Source: Helicobacter pylori (GTDB taxonomy: Bacteria > Campylobacterota > Campylobacteria > Campylobacterales > Helicobacteraceae). From it: DNA of 64,000 nucleotides. Shown in pieces: positions 10,035-20,985 of the stretch; the stretch's first letter is position 1; the number at the start of each line of letters is the position of its first letter. The notes under the pieces were generated by a model, which saw only the letters and a program-made list of their open reading frames with translations, ran no database searches and was not told the origin of the DNA. The DNA lies in the NCBI RefSeq assembly GCF_030323545.1, contig NZ_CP122954.1, positions 248,001-312,000 of the forward strand. Direction: 5' to 3'. The position numbers were made by a program, and so were the translations under genes.

Positions 10035-11879
10035 TTATCTCCCAAAAAAAGCTACAAACGCTAACAAGATTAAAACCCCAGCCACCATGAAGCGCAGCAT
10101 GGAGGTTAAATTCCCGTCTTGACTGATTCTAAACACACGCCCTATAACAAAAACGCTTCTTCCTATAGTGTCCACTATCGCATCAATGATCCTTAATTCC
10201 ACGACTTGGTGCAAGAATGAAGCGATAGCGCTAAAAACTTTTGCAATCCCTTGATAGAGTTGCGGGATATAGTATTGGTTGAGCAAGAGCTTGTATAAAA
10301 AGCCCCCCTCTTTTTTGGAAGTGATACCATTTTTATATTTAAATATGGCGTAGGCGATACTCAACAACACCACTATGGTGGTGATACTGATTAAAAGAGC
10401 GAGCGGGACGGGATATTCTCCAACGCTAGGGATCACTTGAGAGATGAAATGAAAAAACGGCTCTTCAAAAAACCCGGCAATGACCGCTAAAATCCCTAAC
10501 GGCAGCATGCTTAAAAGCATGAAATTTTGAGTCTCATGGGGGTGGTTGATTTCGTGCTGTTTGGGCGCAAAAAACACAAGCATGATGAGCCTGAAGCTAT
10601 AAAAAGCGGTAAAGATCGCCCCAATTAGAAGAACAAACCATAAAATGTGGTGGTGCATCCCAAAAGCCACTTCTAAAATTTTGTCTTTAGAAAAGTATCC
10701 TGCGAAAGGGTAAATCCCGCACAAAGCCACTGAACCTATAATCATAAAGATCGCTGTAACTCTCATGGGTTTGTATAAAGCGCCCATTTTGGTAATATCC
10801 AAATTGTCTTCCATCGCATGCATGACATTCCCTGAGCCTAAGAAAAGGAGGGATTTGAAAAACGCATGCGTGAAGAGGTGGAAAAGCGCGATTGCATAAG
10901 CCCCAAGACCGGCCGCTACAAACATATAGCCTAATTGAGAAAGCGTGGAATAAGCCACAATGCGTTTTAAATCCTTATTGACTAAAGCCATGCTCGCTCC
11001 AAAAAGAGCCACAAACGCCCCTAAACATGCGATAAAATAGCCCACTTCAAACACCGCGCTATACAAGGGATTGGCTCTGATGACCAGATACACCCCAGCG
11101 GTTACCATTGTCGCTGCATGGATGAGAGCGGACACAGGGGTAGGCCCCTCCATAGCGTTGGCTAACCATGTGTGCATGGGGAATTGAGCGCTCTTCCCCA
11201 TAGCGCCAATGAAAAGAAACACGCTAATGTAAAAGAGCATGGAATAATCGGCGTTATTGAGCATGCTAAAGACTTCTTTATACTGGAGGGTGCCAAAATT
11301 CCAAAAGATCAAAATAATCCCCATGAGCATGCCTAAATCCGTGATCCGATTCATCACAAAGGCTTCAATAGAAGCGTTGTTCGCGCTTGTTTTATGATAC
11401 CAAAAGCCAATGAGCAAGTAAGAGCATAGCCCCACCCCTTCCCAGCCAATGAAAAGCCCTAAGAAATTATCGCTCAACACCAACACCAGCATGGAAAACA
11501 CAAAGCCGCTGAGGTAGGAAAAATAGCGGTTAAACCCTGTATCATGCTCCATATAGCCTATAGAATACACATGTACTAAGAAAGAAACTAAAGTGACCAC
11601 GACAATCATGACCGCATTGATATTATCCAGCATGAGAGAAAAGCCGACTTTAAAATTCCCTACCACGATCCAGTCAAATAAATATTTTTCATAGCTTTGA
11701 TGGTGCCATGCTTGAATGAAAAGAACCACAGCGCCAACGAAAGAAACCAGCACGCACAAAGAATTGAAAACGCCCACATGCAACGCTTTAGCTTTAGCCC
11801 CAAACAGCCCCGCATAAAGCGCACCGATTAAAGGCAAAAACAACACCACTGACAGCAAAGAAGAATACTGCATGCTCAA
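10035..11879 (-). CDS. nuoL: NADH-quinone oxidoreductase subunit L
   Basis: This 614-residue protein is the largest antiporter-like subunit and sits at the distal end of the membrane arm. Motifs GWEGVGLCSYLLIGFWY, SAQFPMHTWLANAMEGPTPVSALIHAATMV and NKDLKRIVAYSTLSQLGYM are typical. The C-terminal part has the extended region that forms the lateral helix in NuoL proteins. The start overlaps the nuoK stop by 4 bases. Confidence 0.97.
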   Translation of the reverse strand: MSMQYSSLLSVVLFLPLIGALYAGLFGAKAKALHVGVFNSLCVLVSFVGAVVLFIQAWHHQSYEKYLFDWIVVGNFKVGFSLMLDNINAVMIVVVTLVSFLVHVYSIGYMEHDTGFNRYFSYLSGFVFSMLVLVLSDNFLGLFIGWEGVGLCSYLLIGFWYHKTSANNASIEAFVMNRITDLGMLMGIILIFWNFGTLQYKEVFSMLNNADYSMLFYISVFLFIGAMGKSAQFPMHTWLANAMEGPTPVSALIHAATMVTAGVYLVIRANPLYSAVFEVGYFIACLGAFVALFGASMALVNKDLKRIVAYSTLSQLGYMFVAAGLGAYAIALFHLFTHAFFKSLLFLGSGNVMHAMEDNLDITKMGALYKPMRVTAIFMIIGSVALCGIYPFAGYFSKDKILEVAFGMHHHILWFVLLIGAIFTAFYSFRLIMLVFFAPKQHEINHPHETQNFMLLSMLPLGILAVIAGFFEEPFFHFISQVIPSVGEYPVPLALLISITTIVVLLSIAYAIFKYKNGITSKKEGGFLYKLLLNQYYIPQLYQGIAKVFSAIASFLHQVVELRIIDAIVDTIGRSVFVIGRVFRISQDGNLTSMLRFMVAGVLILLAFVAFFGR

Positions 11880-12178
11880 CCTTTCATAGCGTTTAAAGAA
11901 TCAATATCTAAGCTCTTGTATTTCTTAAACCACAAAATCACCAAGCCCAAACCAATAGCCACCTCACTAGCGGCAATAGCGATAATAAAGAGCGCGAACA
12001 TCTGCCCGCCTAAATTATGCGTGTATTTAGAGATCGCTACAAAACCGATATTGATCGCGTTGAGCATGATTTCTGTAGAAAAAAAGAGTAACAGAATGTT
12101 TTTGCGTTTCAGCATGCCCGCTAAACCAATGCAAAAGAGCAACCCTGAAACAATCAAATAGTGGTTTAACCCTATCAT
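11876..12178 (-). CDS. nuoK: NADH-quinone oxidoreductase subunit K
   Basis: This 100-residue protein has three transmembrane helices, normal for NuoK. The conserved intramembrane glutamates are visible in FFSTEIMLNAINI and in IAIAASEVAIGLGLVI. It forms part of the proton path next to NuoJ and NuoN. It overlaps both neighbours by 4 bases. Confidence 0.97.
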   Translation of the reverse strand: MIGLNHYLIVSGLLFCIGLAGMLKRKNILLLFFSTEIMLNAINIGFVAISKYTHNLGGQMFALFIIAIAASEVAIGLGLVILWFKKYKSLDIDSLNAMKG

Positions 12179-12723
12179 AGAGATTCCTTTATAAATTGCG
12201 TGTGATTTTTCCCATGGATTTTTTGAATCCCTGTAGCGATGCCTCCAACCATAGCGACTAAAAGCATTAAAGCCGCCGCTTCAAAAGGGATGAGGTAATT
12301 GGTAAAAAGCACATAACCAATGGCTTTAATGTTGGGGATTTGCGCATCAATAGCGTTGGAATTGACTTGATTAGAAAGGTTTTCGCCAATACTAGGAGCG
12401 CTTAAAATTAAGGTGAGCAACAGCGCCACGCCAAATGAAAGCGTGCACAAGATTTTAGGGCTTTGCTTGCGTTCGATCACTTCTGCAGCGGAGTTGAAAA
12501 ACATCATGCCAAACGCATACATCACAATGACCGCGCCCACATATACCGTGATTTGCACCACGCCCAAAAACTCAGCGTCTAGTAAAAAGAAAAAAGCGGA
12601 AATAAAAACCATGCTGCTAGCAAGAGCGGTAATGGCATAGAGGATATTCGTGGTGGTGATCACCACTAACGCCATGCTTAAAGTAAGGATCGCAAAGAAA
12701 TAAAAGGCAATGGTTTCAAACAT
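12175..12723 (-). CDS. nuoJ: NADH-quinone oxidoreductase subunit J
   Basis: This 182-residue membrane subunit starts [13 protein letters not shown]. The open frame extends further upstream (to 12798), but those residues are lysine- and glutamine-rich and lie inside nuoI. The ATG at 12723 has an AAGGGAG ribosome site 6 bases upstream and overlaps the nuoI stop by 8 bases, so it is the better start. The conserved helix 3 region [21 protein letters not shown] is present. Confidence 0.94.
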   Translation of the reverse strand: MFETIAFYFFAILTLSMALVVITTTNILYAITALASSMVFISAFFFLLDAEFLGVVQITVYVGAVIVMYAFGMMFFNSAAEVIERKQSPKILCTLSFGVALLLTLILSAPSIGENLSNQVNSNAIDAQIPNIKAIGYVLFTNYLIPFEAAALMLLVAMVGGIATGIQKIHGKNHTQFIKESL

Positions 12724-13378
12724 TTTCATCTCCCTTGTTGCTTTCTGGGTTTGTTGGAGTTTCTTCTTTTGTTTCTTCTTTTGAGGGCTCTTGGACATAA
12801 TCTAAAGGGGTAGCTTGCATGCGTTCATTGTAATTAGGGCTTACCGCACCAAAGCCTAAAAACTCGGCATGAGAGCAGTTTTTAGCGTCTTGTTCGCTCG
12901 TTAGAAACTCGTTTTTAGAGCCGTATTGGGAGCGTTGGGTGCTAGCGTTTTCAAACCGATTCCCCATAACAATCGCTAATTCTGGGCAAACTTCCGCGCA
13001 CAACCCGCAATAAATGCAACGCCCCAAATTGATCGTGTAAGAATCGATCTTTTTGCGGTTGTCTTCGCCCTTATGCGTGATGATCCTTATGCAATTGCTC
13101 GTGCAAATCTTTTCGCACAGCCCGCAACCAATACACCTTTCAGAGCCTGAGTCTAAAAGCCGTTGCAAATGATGCACCGCGCGATAGCGTGGGCTTAAAG
13201 GGAGTTGCTCCATAGGGTAATGGATGGTTACGCTTGGGCTAAAAAATTCCTTGATCGTAAGCCCTAGCCCTTTGAATAGATCCAAACCCAAGCTCGTTTT
13301 AAGGGTGTCTTTAAATTGCTCGGTCGCACTATGGACTTCGGCTCGTTTAGGAAGTTGCTTGTATTCTTGTTTGGCCAT
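12716..13378 (-). CDS. nuoI: NADH-quinone oxidoreductase subunit I (8Fe ferredoxin)
   Basis: This 220-residue peripheral-arm subunit carries two 4Fe-4S motifs, [15 protein letters not shown] and [13 protein letters not shown], which bind clusters N6a and N6b in the electron path toward quinone. The C-terminal tail after about residue 160 is acidic, rich in E, N and K, and longer than in E. coli. Ten bases separate it from nuoH. Confidence 0.96.
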   Translation of the reverse strand: MAKQEYKQLPKRAEVHSATEQFKDTLKTSLGLDLFKGLGLTIKEFFSPSVTIHYPMEQLPLSPRYRAVHHLQRLLDSGSERCIGCGLCEKICTSNCIRIITHKGEDNRKKIDSYTINLGRCIYCGLCAEVCPELAIVMGNRFENASTQRSQYGSKNEFLTSEQDAKNCSHAEFLGFGAVSPNYNERMQATPLDYVQEPSKEETKEETPTNPESNKGDENV

Positions 13379-13388
13379 AAAACCTCCT

Positions 13389-14378
13389 TTAAATTAAAAT
13401 GATAATGCCTGTTAGCACGATGTTCAATAACGCTAAAGGCAGCATGATTTTCCAGCACATATTCATCAGTTGGTCTGGGCGCACATGCGGATAAGTCGCT
13501 CTAACCCACATGGATAAAAAGACAAAAAAGCCCGCTTTAATCAAAATCGCTATGCCTCCAGGGATAAAGCCCCATGCGTTAAACCCGCCAAAAAACACAA
13601 TAGAAATCACAAAAGAAAAAGCGAATAAATGCGCGTATTCCGCTAAAAAGAACATGCCCCATTTCAAGCCGCTGTATTCGGTGCAATACCCGGCTACAAT
13701 CTCGGCTTCATGCTCCAACAAGTCAAAGGGGGTTCGATTCAATTCAGCGTAACTGGCGATCAAAAACAAAACAAACGCTAGAGGCTGCTTAAACACAAGC
13801 CAATCTAAAAACCCGCCGCTTTGGTAATGATTGATTTCCACTAAAGAGAGCGATCCTACCACCATTAAGGGGGCTAGAATGGTTAAAGTGCTGACCACTT
13901 CAAAGCTGAGCAGTTGGATCGTCGCTCTTGCTGAGCCAATTAAAGAGTATTTGTTATTAGAGGCAAGCCCGGCTAAAATAGGCGCATAAATCCCTGCTGC
14001 ACCCACGGCTAAGAAAAACAAAAAGCCAATGTTAATGTCAGAAATAAGGGGCTTGATCTCATAGCCAAACAGAGTGAAATTAGGGAAAAAGGGGATAGGC
14101 GCCATGGACACAAACGCGCTCACCATCGCAATAATGGGCGCTAGCGTGAAAATGAACTTGTTTGCGCCTTGGGGGATAATGTCTTCTTTAGTGAAAAGCT
14201 TAATGCCATCTGCTGCGACTTGCAAAAGCCCAAAAGGCCCCACATAACAAGGCCCTAAACGGCGTTGGAAATAGGCTAACACTTTCCTTTCAATGTAAGT
14301 GGCAAAGCCTCCCAAAGCCGAAAAAACAGCGACTAAAATCAAAATTTTAATCAGGGTTTCAATGATATAAGCGCTCAT
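13389..14378 (-). CDS. nuoH: NADH-quinone oxidoreductase subunit H
   Basis: This 329-residue membrane subunit with about eight helices forms much of the quinone chamber. Motifs [27 protein letters not shown] near the N terminus and [26 protein letters not shown] in the middle are diagnostic. The start overlaps the nuoG stop by 4 bases. Confidence 0.97.
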   Translation of the reverse strand: MSAYIIETLIKILILVAVFSALGGFATYIERKVLAYFQRRLGPCYVGPFGLLQVAADGIKLFTKEDIIPQGANKFIFTLAPIIAMVSAFVSMAPIPFFPNFTLFGYEIKPLISDINIGFLFFLAVGAAGIYAPILAGLASNNKYSLIGSARATIQLLSFEVVSTLTILAPLMVVGSLSLVEINHYQSGGFLDWLVFKQPLAFVLFLIASYAELNRTPFDLLEHEAEIVAGYCTEYSGLKWGMFFLAEYAHLFAFSFVISIVFFGGFNAWGFIPGGIAILIKAGFFVFLSMWVRATYPHVRPDQLMNMCWKIMLPLALLNIVLTGIIILI

Positions 14379-16864
14379 GCTTGCTCCTTTAAATCCACGC
14401 TATCAAACACGCTCTCTCTAAAAAAGCCAGAATGGTTTTTCAAAAGAGAAGGCGAGATAACAAACACCTCTTGATCCAAGCTTTCATCAAGATACAAAAC
14501 GCCTGTTAATTCCTCTTCTTCTTTAGATAAAGTGATGCTTTGCCCCACTTCTTTATTCAATTTTTTTAAGAAAGCTTTAGACACATAGACACCGGCTTTT
14601 AATTGCAAATTCTCGCTTTTATTGGTAGCGTTATTGAATTGCGTTTCTGGGTATTTTAAATACGCGTTGAAAGCGATTTTTTCTTTTAAAGGCTTGATAG
14701 GCTCGCATTCTATGGTTTCGCATTCTTTAGCGCTCTCTTCAAAACGGCTTGTTCCTAGCAGATAGCCTCTGTGGTTGATTCTGTCGTTGGTGAAATAGTT
14801 GGTTAGACGATCAAATTCTATGGCTTTAAAGCCCGCTTCTGTAGGGAGTTTATGGGTGCATTCTGTGAGGTTTTCTTCCACAAAGCCAAAGCCTTGCATA
14901 ATATCGCTCAAATCATAGCCCTCAAACCTCAAAGCCGGTTTTAAGGGCAACACACGCCCTTCAATATTGGTGATTGTGCCTTCTAGCTGGTTGAGACTGG
15001 GTAAAATAAAATCCACTTTGCTGACAGCGTCTTTTCCAAAAACCCTATCATCGCTATTGATAGTGAAATCCCCTTGAGCGCGAATGCCTACAATTTTTTC
15101 ATGCTCAAAAACTTCTTCGCTCAATTGACAAATAGAAGCGATGCCTAAAGCGTTCGCACTTGGGGGGATAAGAATGAGTTTAATAGCGCTTTTTTGGGCT
15201 AACAAGCGCAACATTTTAGCGATATTGTGGGCTTGTTTGTGGCTATAGATTTCTTCGCCAACCACTAGCAAGGTGTTATTTGATTTTTGCAAAAGAGCCA
15301 GAATTTTTTCATAAGTTTCTGAATTGATGCCCGCTTCTTCAAGCAACCAATAAGTGGTTTTGGTAGGGACTTCAATGCTTTCTTCTTTAACCTCTGTCTT
15401 GTTTTCTTCTTGATTTTCTTCTTTATTTTCTCCAATACTGCACCCTTGCTCGGCTTGTTCTAAAGCTTTTTTTCGCTCTTCTTCTAAGGCTTTAAGAGCC
15501 GCTTCATCTACAATGCTTTGCTTGGAATCTTCTAAGCTTTTTAGAGCCGCGCTTTCAATGTTAAGCATTTTTAAAAGCATGCCTAAAAGGATTTCTTCAG
15601 CCCCCACTTCATGGGTGATGCAAAAAGAGCTTCGGCACAAATTCGCTAGCGCGTTATCCTTGATAGGGTGCATAGCGATTAAAGAAGCTTTATTGAGTTT
15701 GAGAGCGTTATTGATGGCATAGCGCACCAAAGGGTTTTCCGTTTTGATAGAAGAGCCTATCGTAACGACTAAATGAGAAGTTTTAATCTCTTCAACACTG
15801 GGGCGTTTAACTTCGCCCAATACTTTTAAGAATTGCTGGAAATGATACGCTTCTTGATTGTAGATTTTAAAATCAAGCTCTTTCCTTAAACGCTCTATTA
15901 AAAACGCCTCTTCATTCGTAATATCCCCACCTATTCGCACCGCTTCGCATTCTTTGAGGGCGTTTTGCGCTTCTTTAAGATTAACGCTGCCTTTAGGGCT
16001 AGAGCTCACATCAAAAGCGAAACGGCCTGCCCCACAAATAGGGTTATGGTAAAAGTCATTAAGCACCCTAAAAATTTTAGATTCTTCGCCTAGAGTATCA
16101 AAATGGCGCACATCATAAGAAATCAAACACCCGGCTGAGCAATGCGAACAAGTAGAATGGATCTTTTTTAGTTCCCATGCGTTAGCCGTGTAAGCGAAAT
16201 CTTTATAGCTCAAAGCGCCCACAGGGCATACCGCAATGCATTCCCCGCAATCATAACAAGGCACGCTACCCACAAAAGAAATAATGCCTTTTTGCTTACG
16301 ACTCCACACGCTAAAAGCGTCTTTGGACATGCTGTCTTTAAATTTATCCGGAGCATGCAAATCGGCTTTAGTGGCTTTAAGGTTGTTTTCGCCCACATTG
16401 TCCTTGCAAGTGGTTACGCACCTTTCGCACATGATGCACAAATTAGGATCATACAAGGCTTTTGCCCATGAATCTAGAGCTTTAAAATCATCAGCCACCG
16501 CATAAGGTTGGTGCTCCACGCCGGTTAAATGCGTCATGTCTTGCAATTCGCACTCCCCGCTTTTATCGCACACACCGCACTCTAGGGGGTGGTTGACATC
16601 ATAAGTTTGCATGATGCTTTTTCTTTCATCCATGAGCGTTGGGGTGTTAGTGAGGATAACGGCGTTGTTTTTGGCTTTCGTGTTGCAGCTATAAACCCGT
16701 TTGCCATCCATTTCAACCATGCACATTTTGCATGCGACTGTGGGCGAGCAACCGCTTAAATAGCAAATAGTAGGGATGTAGATCCCAGTGCTCCTAGCAG
16801 CCTCTAAAACGCTTTGTCCCTCTCGGCATTCAATCGTTTTGCCATTGATATTCATTGTGATCAT
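14375..16864 (-). CDS. nuoG: NADH-quinone oxidoreductase subunit G (Fe-S subunit)
   Basis: This 829-residue peripheral-arm protein has an N-terminal 2Fe-2S ferredoxin domain with cysteines in CYLSGCSPTVACKMC and SCNTK. Next come HPLECGVCDKSGEC (cluster N3 region), CIMCERCVTTC and CYDCGECIAVCP (4Fe-4S), and CSHCSAGC at the start of the molybdopterin-like domain. A charged insert rich in E, K and N lies near residues 475-505. With no NuoE/NuoF flavoprotein nearby, NuoG is the likely entry point for electrons from a non-NADH donor; that last step is inference plus published ideas about flavodoxin. Confidence 0.95.
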   Translation of the reverse strand: MITMNINGKTIECREGQSVLEAARSTGIYIPTICYLSGCSPTVACKMCMVEMDGKRVYSCNTKAKNNAVILTNTPTLMDERKSIMQTYDVNHPLECGVCDKSGECELQDMTHLTGVEHQPYAVADDFKALDSWAKALYDPNLCIMCERCVTTCKDNVGENNLKATKADLHAPDKFKDSMSKDAFSVWSRKQKGIISFVGSVPCYDCGECIAVCPVGALSYKDFAYTANAWELKKIHSTCSHCSAGCLISYDVRHFDTLGEESKIFRVLNDFYHNPICGAGRFAFDVSSSPKGSVNLKEAQNALKECEAVRIGGDITNEEAFLIERLRKELDFKIYNQEAYHFQQFLKVLGEVKRPSVEEIKTSHLVVTIGSSIKTENPLVRYAINNALKLNKASLIAMHPIKDNALANLCRSSFCITHEVGAEEILLGMLLKMLNIESAALKSLEDSKQSIVDEAALKALEEERKKALEQAEQGCSIGENKEENQEENKTEVKEESIEVPTKTTYWLLEEAGINSETYEKILALLQKSNNTLLVVGEEIYSHKQAHNIAKMLRLLAQKSAIKLILIPPSANALGIASICQLSEEVFEHEKIVGIRAQGDFTINSDDRVFGKDAVSKVDFILPSLNQLEGTITNIEGRVLPLKPALRFEGYDLSDIMQGFGFVEENLTECTHKLPTEAGFKAIEFDRLTNYFTNDRINHRGYLLGTSRFEESAKECETIECEPIKPLKEKIAFNAYLKYPETQFNNATNKSENLQLKAGVYVSKAFLKKLNKEVGQSITLSKEEEELTGVLYLDESLDQEVFVISPSLLKNHSGFFRESVFDSVDLKEQA

Positions 16865-17880
16865 GAAATTCCTTGAGAGTGGGATAAAATAGGGATATAA
16901 GGGTAAGCGTCAAAAAACGCCCCTTCTAAAATCGCAATCAAACCCTTCAAATGGGGGCTTTCTTCTAACTCGCATTCTAGCGTTTTATTTGAGATTTGAA
17001 ACTCCGCTTTAGAATGCTGGATTTTATTAGCGATCTTAAATTGCTTTGAAAAAGATAATTTGGGGGTTTCAAGGCTCTTGTAAGAAACATAGACAAACGA
17101 GCCGTTAGCCTCGCCCATTCGCTCTAAAAGCTCTAAATCTTTTGATTGGAGTTGTGATTCAAAAGGCAAAATGCCCTCTTTAAAGGCTGTTTCTAGCAAC
17201 CATTCTTGATCTTTGGAGTCATAAAAAGCGGTCGTTGCGTTTGAATCATTGCAAGGGATATGCAAAATTTCTAGGTGGTTTTGCAACTCGCTTAAAAGGG
17301 TGTATAAAAAGGCGCTATCCGCATGCTTAGTGATTTCTCTGTTTAAAACAAGCACCCTTTTTTTCGCTTTAACCATAAGAGCGATAAGTTCTTGCAATTC
17401 TTCTTCGCTCATGTTCGCTTCAGAGCTTAAATACCCCACATCAACATCTTCTAAAATATGCCCTTTTAATCGGGAAGTTTTTTCTAAAATGCCCCTTAAA
17501 ATCAAAGCCAAAATCGCCGCTTCGGTGTTGATTTCATACGACGCAAAAAGGCAATTTTCTTGCAAGTCTCTTGTGTCTTGTAAGGGTCTTAACAAGGCGT
17601 AGGGGAGTTTTAATGGGTTAATATTTTCTAAAATCAATCGTTCATTTTCATTCAAACAAGCGTTTGAAAACCCCCCAAACAAAACGCACAAATCGCTTTT
17701 CTCTAAAAGGCTTAAGCTGTCTTTTGTCATCTTGTAATGGATTTTAAACCCTTTTTTAAGAGATAATTTTTCTAAACAATAGGCTTCTTTCAAGCTAAGA
17801 GAAGAGCTTGCGATTAAGGGGGAATTTAAGGGGTTAAAGCCGCTCAAAATCAAGCCTTTTTTCTCACGACAATCGTCCAA
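16861..17880 (-). CDS. Complex I-associated protein in the NuoF position, Helicobacter-type
   Basis: This 339-residue protein is encoded between nuoD and nuoG, where nuoF normally lies, but no FMN- or NADH-binding glycine motifs and no NuoF 4Fe-4S cysteine set can be seen. From memory it corresponds to HP1265. The C-terminal stretch looks loosely like the degenerate molybdopterin-type domain of NuoG. It overlaps nuoG by 4 bases and the upstream small gene by 31 bases, so it is made with the complex. It may help dock an alternative electron donor; function is unproven. Confidence 0.85.
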   Translation of the reverse strand: MDDCREKKGLILSGFNPLNSPLIASSSLSLKEAYCLEKLSLKKGFKIHYKMTKDSLSLLEKSDLCVLFGGFSNACLNENERLILENINPLKLPYALLRPLQDTRDLQENCLFASYEINTEAAILALILRGILEKTSRLKGHILEDVDVGYLSSEANMSEEELQELIALMVKAKKRVLVLNREITKHADSAFLYTLLSELQNHLEILHIPCNDSNATTAFYDSKDQEWLLETAFKEGILPFESQLQSKDLELLERMGEANGSFVYVSYKSLETPKLSFSKQFKIANKIQHSKAEFQISNKTLECELEESPHLKGLIAILEGAFFDAYPYIPILSHSQGIS

Positions 17881-18080
17881 TCCGCTTGATTGAAACGCAA
17901 AGAATTGAGAAGCTCATGCCCTTTAGATTGGATAAATTCAGCGCTCTTAGGGATGTTAGAAAAATCCCCCACTTCAAACATGAAAATAGCGACTTCATTA
18001 GGTTGCATTTCTTTTTTAATCAATTCTTCTAAGCGTTCAAAAATACCCGCTTTTAAGGGGCGCAAATCAAAGCGTTTCAT
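17850..18080 (-). CDS. Small complex I-associated protein in the NuoE position
   Basis: This 76-residue soluble protein is encoded between nuoD and the NuoF-position gene. NuoE normally has four cysteines for a 2Fe-2S cluster; this protein has none, so it is not a NuoE. From memory it corresponds to HP1264. Its placement, overlapping nuoD by 4 bases and the next gene by 31 bases, argues for stoichiometric production with complex I. Function unknown; a role in binding the electron donor has been proposed. Confidence 0.85.
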   Translation of the reverse strand: MKRFDLRPLKAGIFERLEELIKKEMQPNEVAIFMFEVGDFSNIPKSAEFIQSKGHELLNSLRFNQADWTIVVRKKA

Positions 18081-19306
18081 CTATCCACCTCGCCAAACAC
18101 CGCATTGGTTGAGCCAATCACGGTTACCGCATCCGCTAAATATTGCCCCACTAAAATATCGCTTAAAGCCCCAATGTGATAAAAGCTAGGGGCTCTGATT
18201 TTTAATCTGTGAGGGTAAGGCTCGCCCTCTGAATGGATGAAAAACCCTAATTCCCCTTTAGGGCTTTCTGTGGGGGCATACACTTCCCCAACGGGCGGGT
18301 GCATGCCTTGAGCCACTAAAACAAAATGCTGCATCAAGGCGTAGTTTTGCGTCATTATATCTTCTTTAGGGGCAGAAATATAATGCGGGTTTTGAGCCAT
18401 GATAGGCGTATCGGTTTTAGCATACATGGGAATGAGCTGTTCAACGATGCGAATGCTTTCATCAATTTCTAACATATACAAACAATACCGATCATAGCTA
18501 TCGCCATAATTGCCCACCGGCACATCAAAATCAAGCTCTTTATAAAGCTCATAAGGCTCTTCTTTTCTAATGTCATAAGCGATCCCGCTCCCTCTTAACA
18601 TGATACCGCTCATGCCCCAACTTTGCGCCATTTTTTGCGTTACAACGCCCACATTTTCCAAGCGCATCCGCCAAATGCGATTCTTATCCAATAAGCCTTG
18701 AATGAGTTTTTTGCATTCCCTCATTTCGCCTAAAAACTTTTTCAAGCCCTCTAGCCAATTAGGGGGTAAATCCAAAGGCACGCCCCCAATCCTTATAGCG
18801 TTATGCGTGAGCCTAGCCCCGCAATAATCCTCCATCAAATCCAAGCCGTATTCCCTCGTTTTAAACGCATACAAAAACACGCTCATCGCCCCCACATCTA
18901 AAGCATGCACGCTGATAAAAAAGATGTGTGAAATCATGCGGTTAAGCTCTAGTAAAATCGTGCGGATCACTTGGGCTCGGCGAGGGATTTCTAAATTGAG
19001 CAAGGTCTCTACCGCATAAGCGTAAGCGTAATTATTGCTGGTAGAAGAAGTGTAATCCAATCTGTCGGTAGTGGGCATGTATTCGTTATAGGTCATGTTT
19101 TCGCCTAATTTTTCACAGCCTCTATGCAAGTAGCCAATTTCAGGGGTAGCCTTAATGATTTTTTCGCCCTCTAATTCCAAAATCAAGCGCAATTGCCCAT
19201 GGCTACTGGGGTGTTGAGGGCCAAAGTTTAAAATCATTTGGTTGTCGTCATGTTCAAAAATGATGTTTTCAAATTGAGGGTTGAGTTTCGTGAAATTTTG
19301 AGCCAT
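18077..19306 (-). CDS. nuoD: NADH-quinone oxidoreductase subunit D
   Basis: This 409-residue subunit lines the quinone-reduction site. Typical motifs are [19 protein letters not shown] with the quinone-site histidine, [25 protein letters not shown] and the C-terminal [27 protein letters not shown]. NuoC and NuoD are separate genes here, unlike the E. coli fusion. One base separates it from nuoC. Confidence 0.97.
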   Translation of the reverse strand: MAQNFTKLNPQFENIIFEHDDNQMILNFGPQHPSSHGQLRLILELEGEKIIKATPEIGYLHRGCEKLGENMTYNEYMPTTDRLDYTSSTSNNYAYAYAVETLLNLEIPRRAQVIRTILLELNRMISHIFFISVHALDVGAMSVFLYAFKTREYGLDLMEDYCGARLTHNAIRIGGVPLDLPPNWLEGLKKFLGEMRECKKLIQGLLDKNRIWRMRLENVGVVTQKMAQSWGMSGIMLRGSGIAYDIRKEEPYELYKELDFDVPVGNYGDSYDRYCLYMLEIDESIRIVEQLIPMYAKTDTPIMAQNPHYISAPKEDIMTQNYALMQHFVLVAQGMHPPVGEVYAPTESPKGELGFFIHSEGEPYPHRLKIRAPSFYHIGALSDILVGQYLADAVTVIGSTNAVFGEVDR

Positions 19307-19307
19307 T

Positions 19308-20108
19308 TTATAGCCTCTTTTTTAAGATAGTGGGGGCGATTTTGTGCAAATCTTTGACAAAAGGGATTTTCTTAAACGCATGCTTTTCTTCTATCTCTTT
19401 TAATTCTTCGCCCTTGCCCTGTTCATAGCCAATTTTGGCGAAATTGAAAGTGTCTTTTTCATCCACTCTCGCGCTGTCTCTCTGCTCTTTGCCCACCACT
19501 TCTCGGTATTCTTTGCCAAAAATTTTATCCACTTCATACCATTGGGCGAATTCATCGCCTTTGAGCGGGTAAGAACGCAACAAGGGGTGACCTACCCAAT
19601 CATGCGGCATGATAAGGCGTTTCAAATAGGGGTGTTTGTCAAACACAATGCCAAGCAAATCATACGCTTCCCTTTCGCTCCAATTAGCCGATCGGTATAA
19701 AAAACTCAAAGAATCCACGCTCTCATTAGGCAATAGAACGCATTTCACGCGTACCCTACGGCGGTTTTTACAACTATCGCTAAAACCCAAAAATTGATAA
19801 AACAATTCAAAATGCCCTTTTTTAGCGCACAAATCTATCGCGCTCATTTCGCTCAGACACTCATAACCCAAATGCCTTAAAATCGTAGCGGCAGAAAAAA
19901 TATCGTCTTTTTTGATCCAAAACACCGCCGTGTTCGTTTCTATATATTTGTCTAAAACCTCATGCTTGTAAGAAAGGTGGTTATAAATGATCTCATAAGC
20001 ACTGCCCTCTAAATATTTTTTAGGGGTGGGTTCTATGATTTTATAGGGGTCATGCTGGCGCGATTGTTTTTGCACATCTTCATAGGGGGATTGTTTTCTT
20101 ACCATCAC
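19308..20108 (-). CDS. nuoC: NADH-quinone oxidoreductase subunit C
   Basis: This 266-residue hydrophilic subunit carries the NuoC signature around [42 protein letters not shown]. It is longer than typical NuoC, with extra basic sequence at the N terminus and a charged C-terminal tail. It joins the hydrogenase-like module with NuoB, D and I. It overlaps nuoB by 4 bases. Confidence 0.95.
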   Translation of the reverse strand: MMVRKQSPYEDVQKQSRQHDPYKIIEPTPKKYLEGSAYEIIYNHLSYKHEVLDKYIETNTAVFWIKKDDIFSAATILRHLGYECLSEMSAIDLCAKKGHFELFYQFLGFSDSCKNRRRVRVKCVLLPNESVDSLSFLYRSANWSEREAYDLLGIVFDKHPYLKRLIMPHDWVGHPLLRSYPLKGDEFAQWYEVDKIFGKEYREVVGKEQRDSARVDEKDTFNFAKIGYEQGKGEELKEIEEKHAFKKIPFVKDLHKIAPTILKKRL

Positions 20109-20584
20109 ACTAACCTTTTAGGAGCGTCTTGTTTGATCGCTTTAGAGCGTCTGATTTTATCTTGCAAAACCATAAGAGCGTATTGTAAAGTCTCTGGACG
20201 CGGCGCGCAACCGGGCAAGTAAATATCTACAGGAACGATCCTGTCTGCCCCTTGAACGGTCGCATAAGTGTTAAACATCCCGCCCGTGTTAGCACAACTC
20301 CCCATAGAAATCACCCATTTAGGTTCAGGCATTTGATCATAAAGCCTGCGCATAAATTCGGCATGTTTTTTAGTGAGCGTGCCAGCGATGATCATCACAT
20401 CCGATTGCCTAGGGCTCGCTCTAAAAATCGTGCCAAACCGGTCAAAATCAAACCTTGAACCCCCTGTCGCCATCATCTCGATCGCGCAACACGCTAATCC
20501 ATAGGTTAAAGGCCAAAGCGAATTAGAACGCCCCCAATTCAATAATTTATCCAAAGTGCTTAGAACAACCGGTGCTTGTTGCAT
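20105..20584 (-). CDS. nuoB: NADH-quinone oxidoreductase subunit B
   Basis: This 159-residue subunit carries the terminal 4Fe-4S cluster N2. The adjacent cysteine pair occurs in [11 protein letters not shown], with the remaining ligands in MGSCANTGG and [10 protein letters not shown]. The conserved [17 protein letters not shown] is present. It shares one base with the nuoA stop. Confidence 0.98.
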   Translation of the reverse strand: MQQAPVVLSTLDKLLNWGRSNSLWPLTYGLACCAIEMMATGGSRFDFDRFGTIFRASPRQSDVMIIAGTLTKKHAEFMRRLYDQMPEPKWVISMGSCANTGGMFNTYATVQGADRIVPVDIYLPGCAPRPETLQYALMVLQDKIRRSKAIKQDAPKRLV

Positions 20585-20985
20585 TATTTCACCTCTAATT
20601 TCTGCCAGCTCAAAGCGTTTCGCTTTAAAGCGTAAATAAAACCAATGGTTAAAAAGAAGACAAAGCCTAGCATTTCAATGAGCCCAAACAAGCCTAATTT
20701 TTTAAAATCAATCGCCCAAGGAAACATGAAAACGATTTCTACATCAAATAAAATAAAAAGCATGGCCATGATATAGAAATGGTGCGACACCCTATTAGGC
20801 TGTTTGAGAGCCACAGGCCCGCATTCATAGGGAGCGAGCTTGAGTTTTTCGCCCTTTTTTTGAGCCATTTTACGGCTTAAAAACCTTTGAATCCTTAAGG
20901 TTAAGTTAAACACCCAAAAGGTGAATACTAGCAAAACAAAAACGCCAAAATAGGGGTGATTCAATGCTTCTGTGGCTTGTTGCAT
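20584..20985 (-). CDS. nuoA: NADH-quinone oxidoreductase subunit A, first gene of the operon
   Basis: This 133-residue membrane subunit has three helices. The conserved loop [39 protein letters not shown] contains the quinone-site cysteine and the acidic helix residues. The start codon has AAGGAG 12 bases upstream, rather far; a GAGAG lies closer. Everything from here to algC runs in the same direction. Confidence 0.96.
   Translation of the reverse strand: MQQATEALNHPYFGVFVLLVFTFWVFNLTLRIQRFLSRKMAQKKGEKLKLAPYECGPVALKQPNRVSHHFYIMAMLFILFDVEIVFMFPWAIDFKKLGLFGLIEMLGFVFFLTIGFIYALKRNALSWQKLEVK

Noticed and set aside
12724..12798. 25-residue N-terminal extension of NuoJ
   Set aside because: It is lysine- and glutamine-rich sequence read out of frame within nuoI; a good ribosome site marks the start at 12723.
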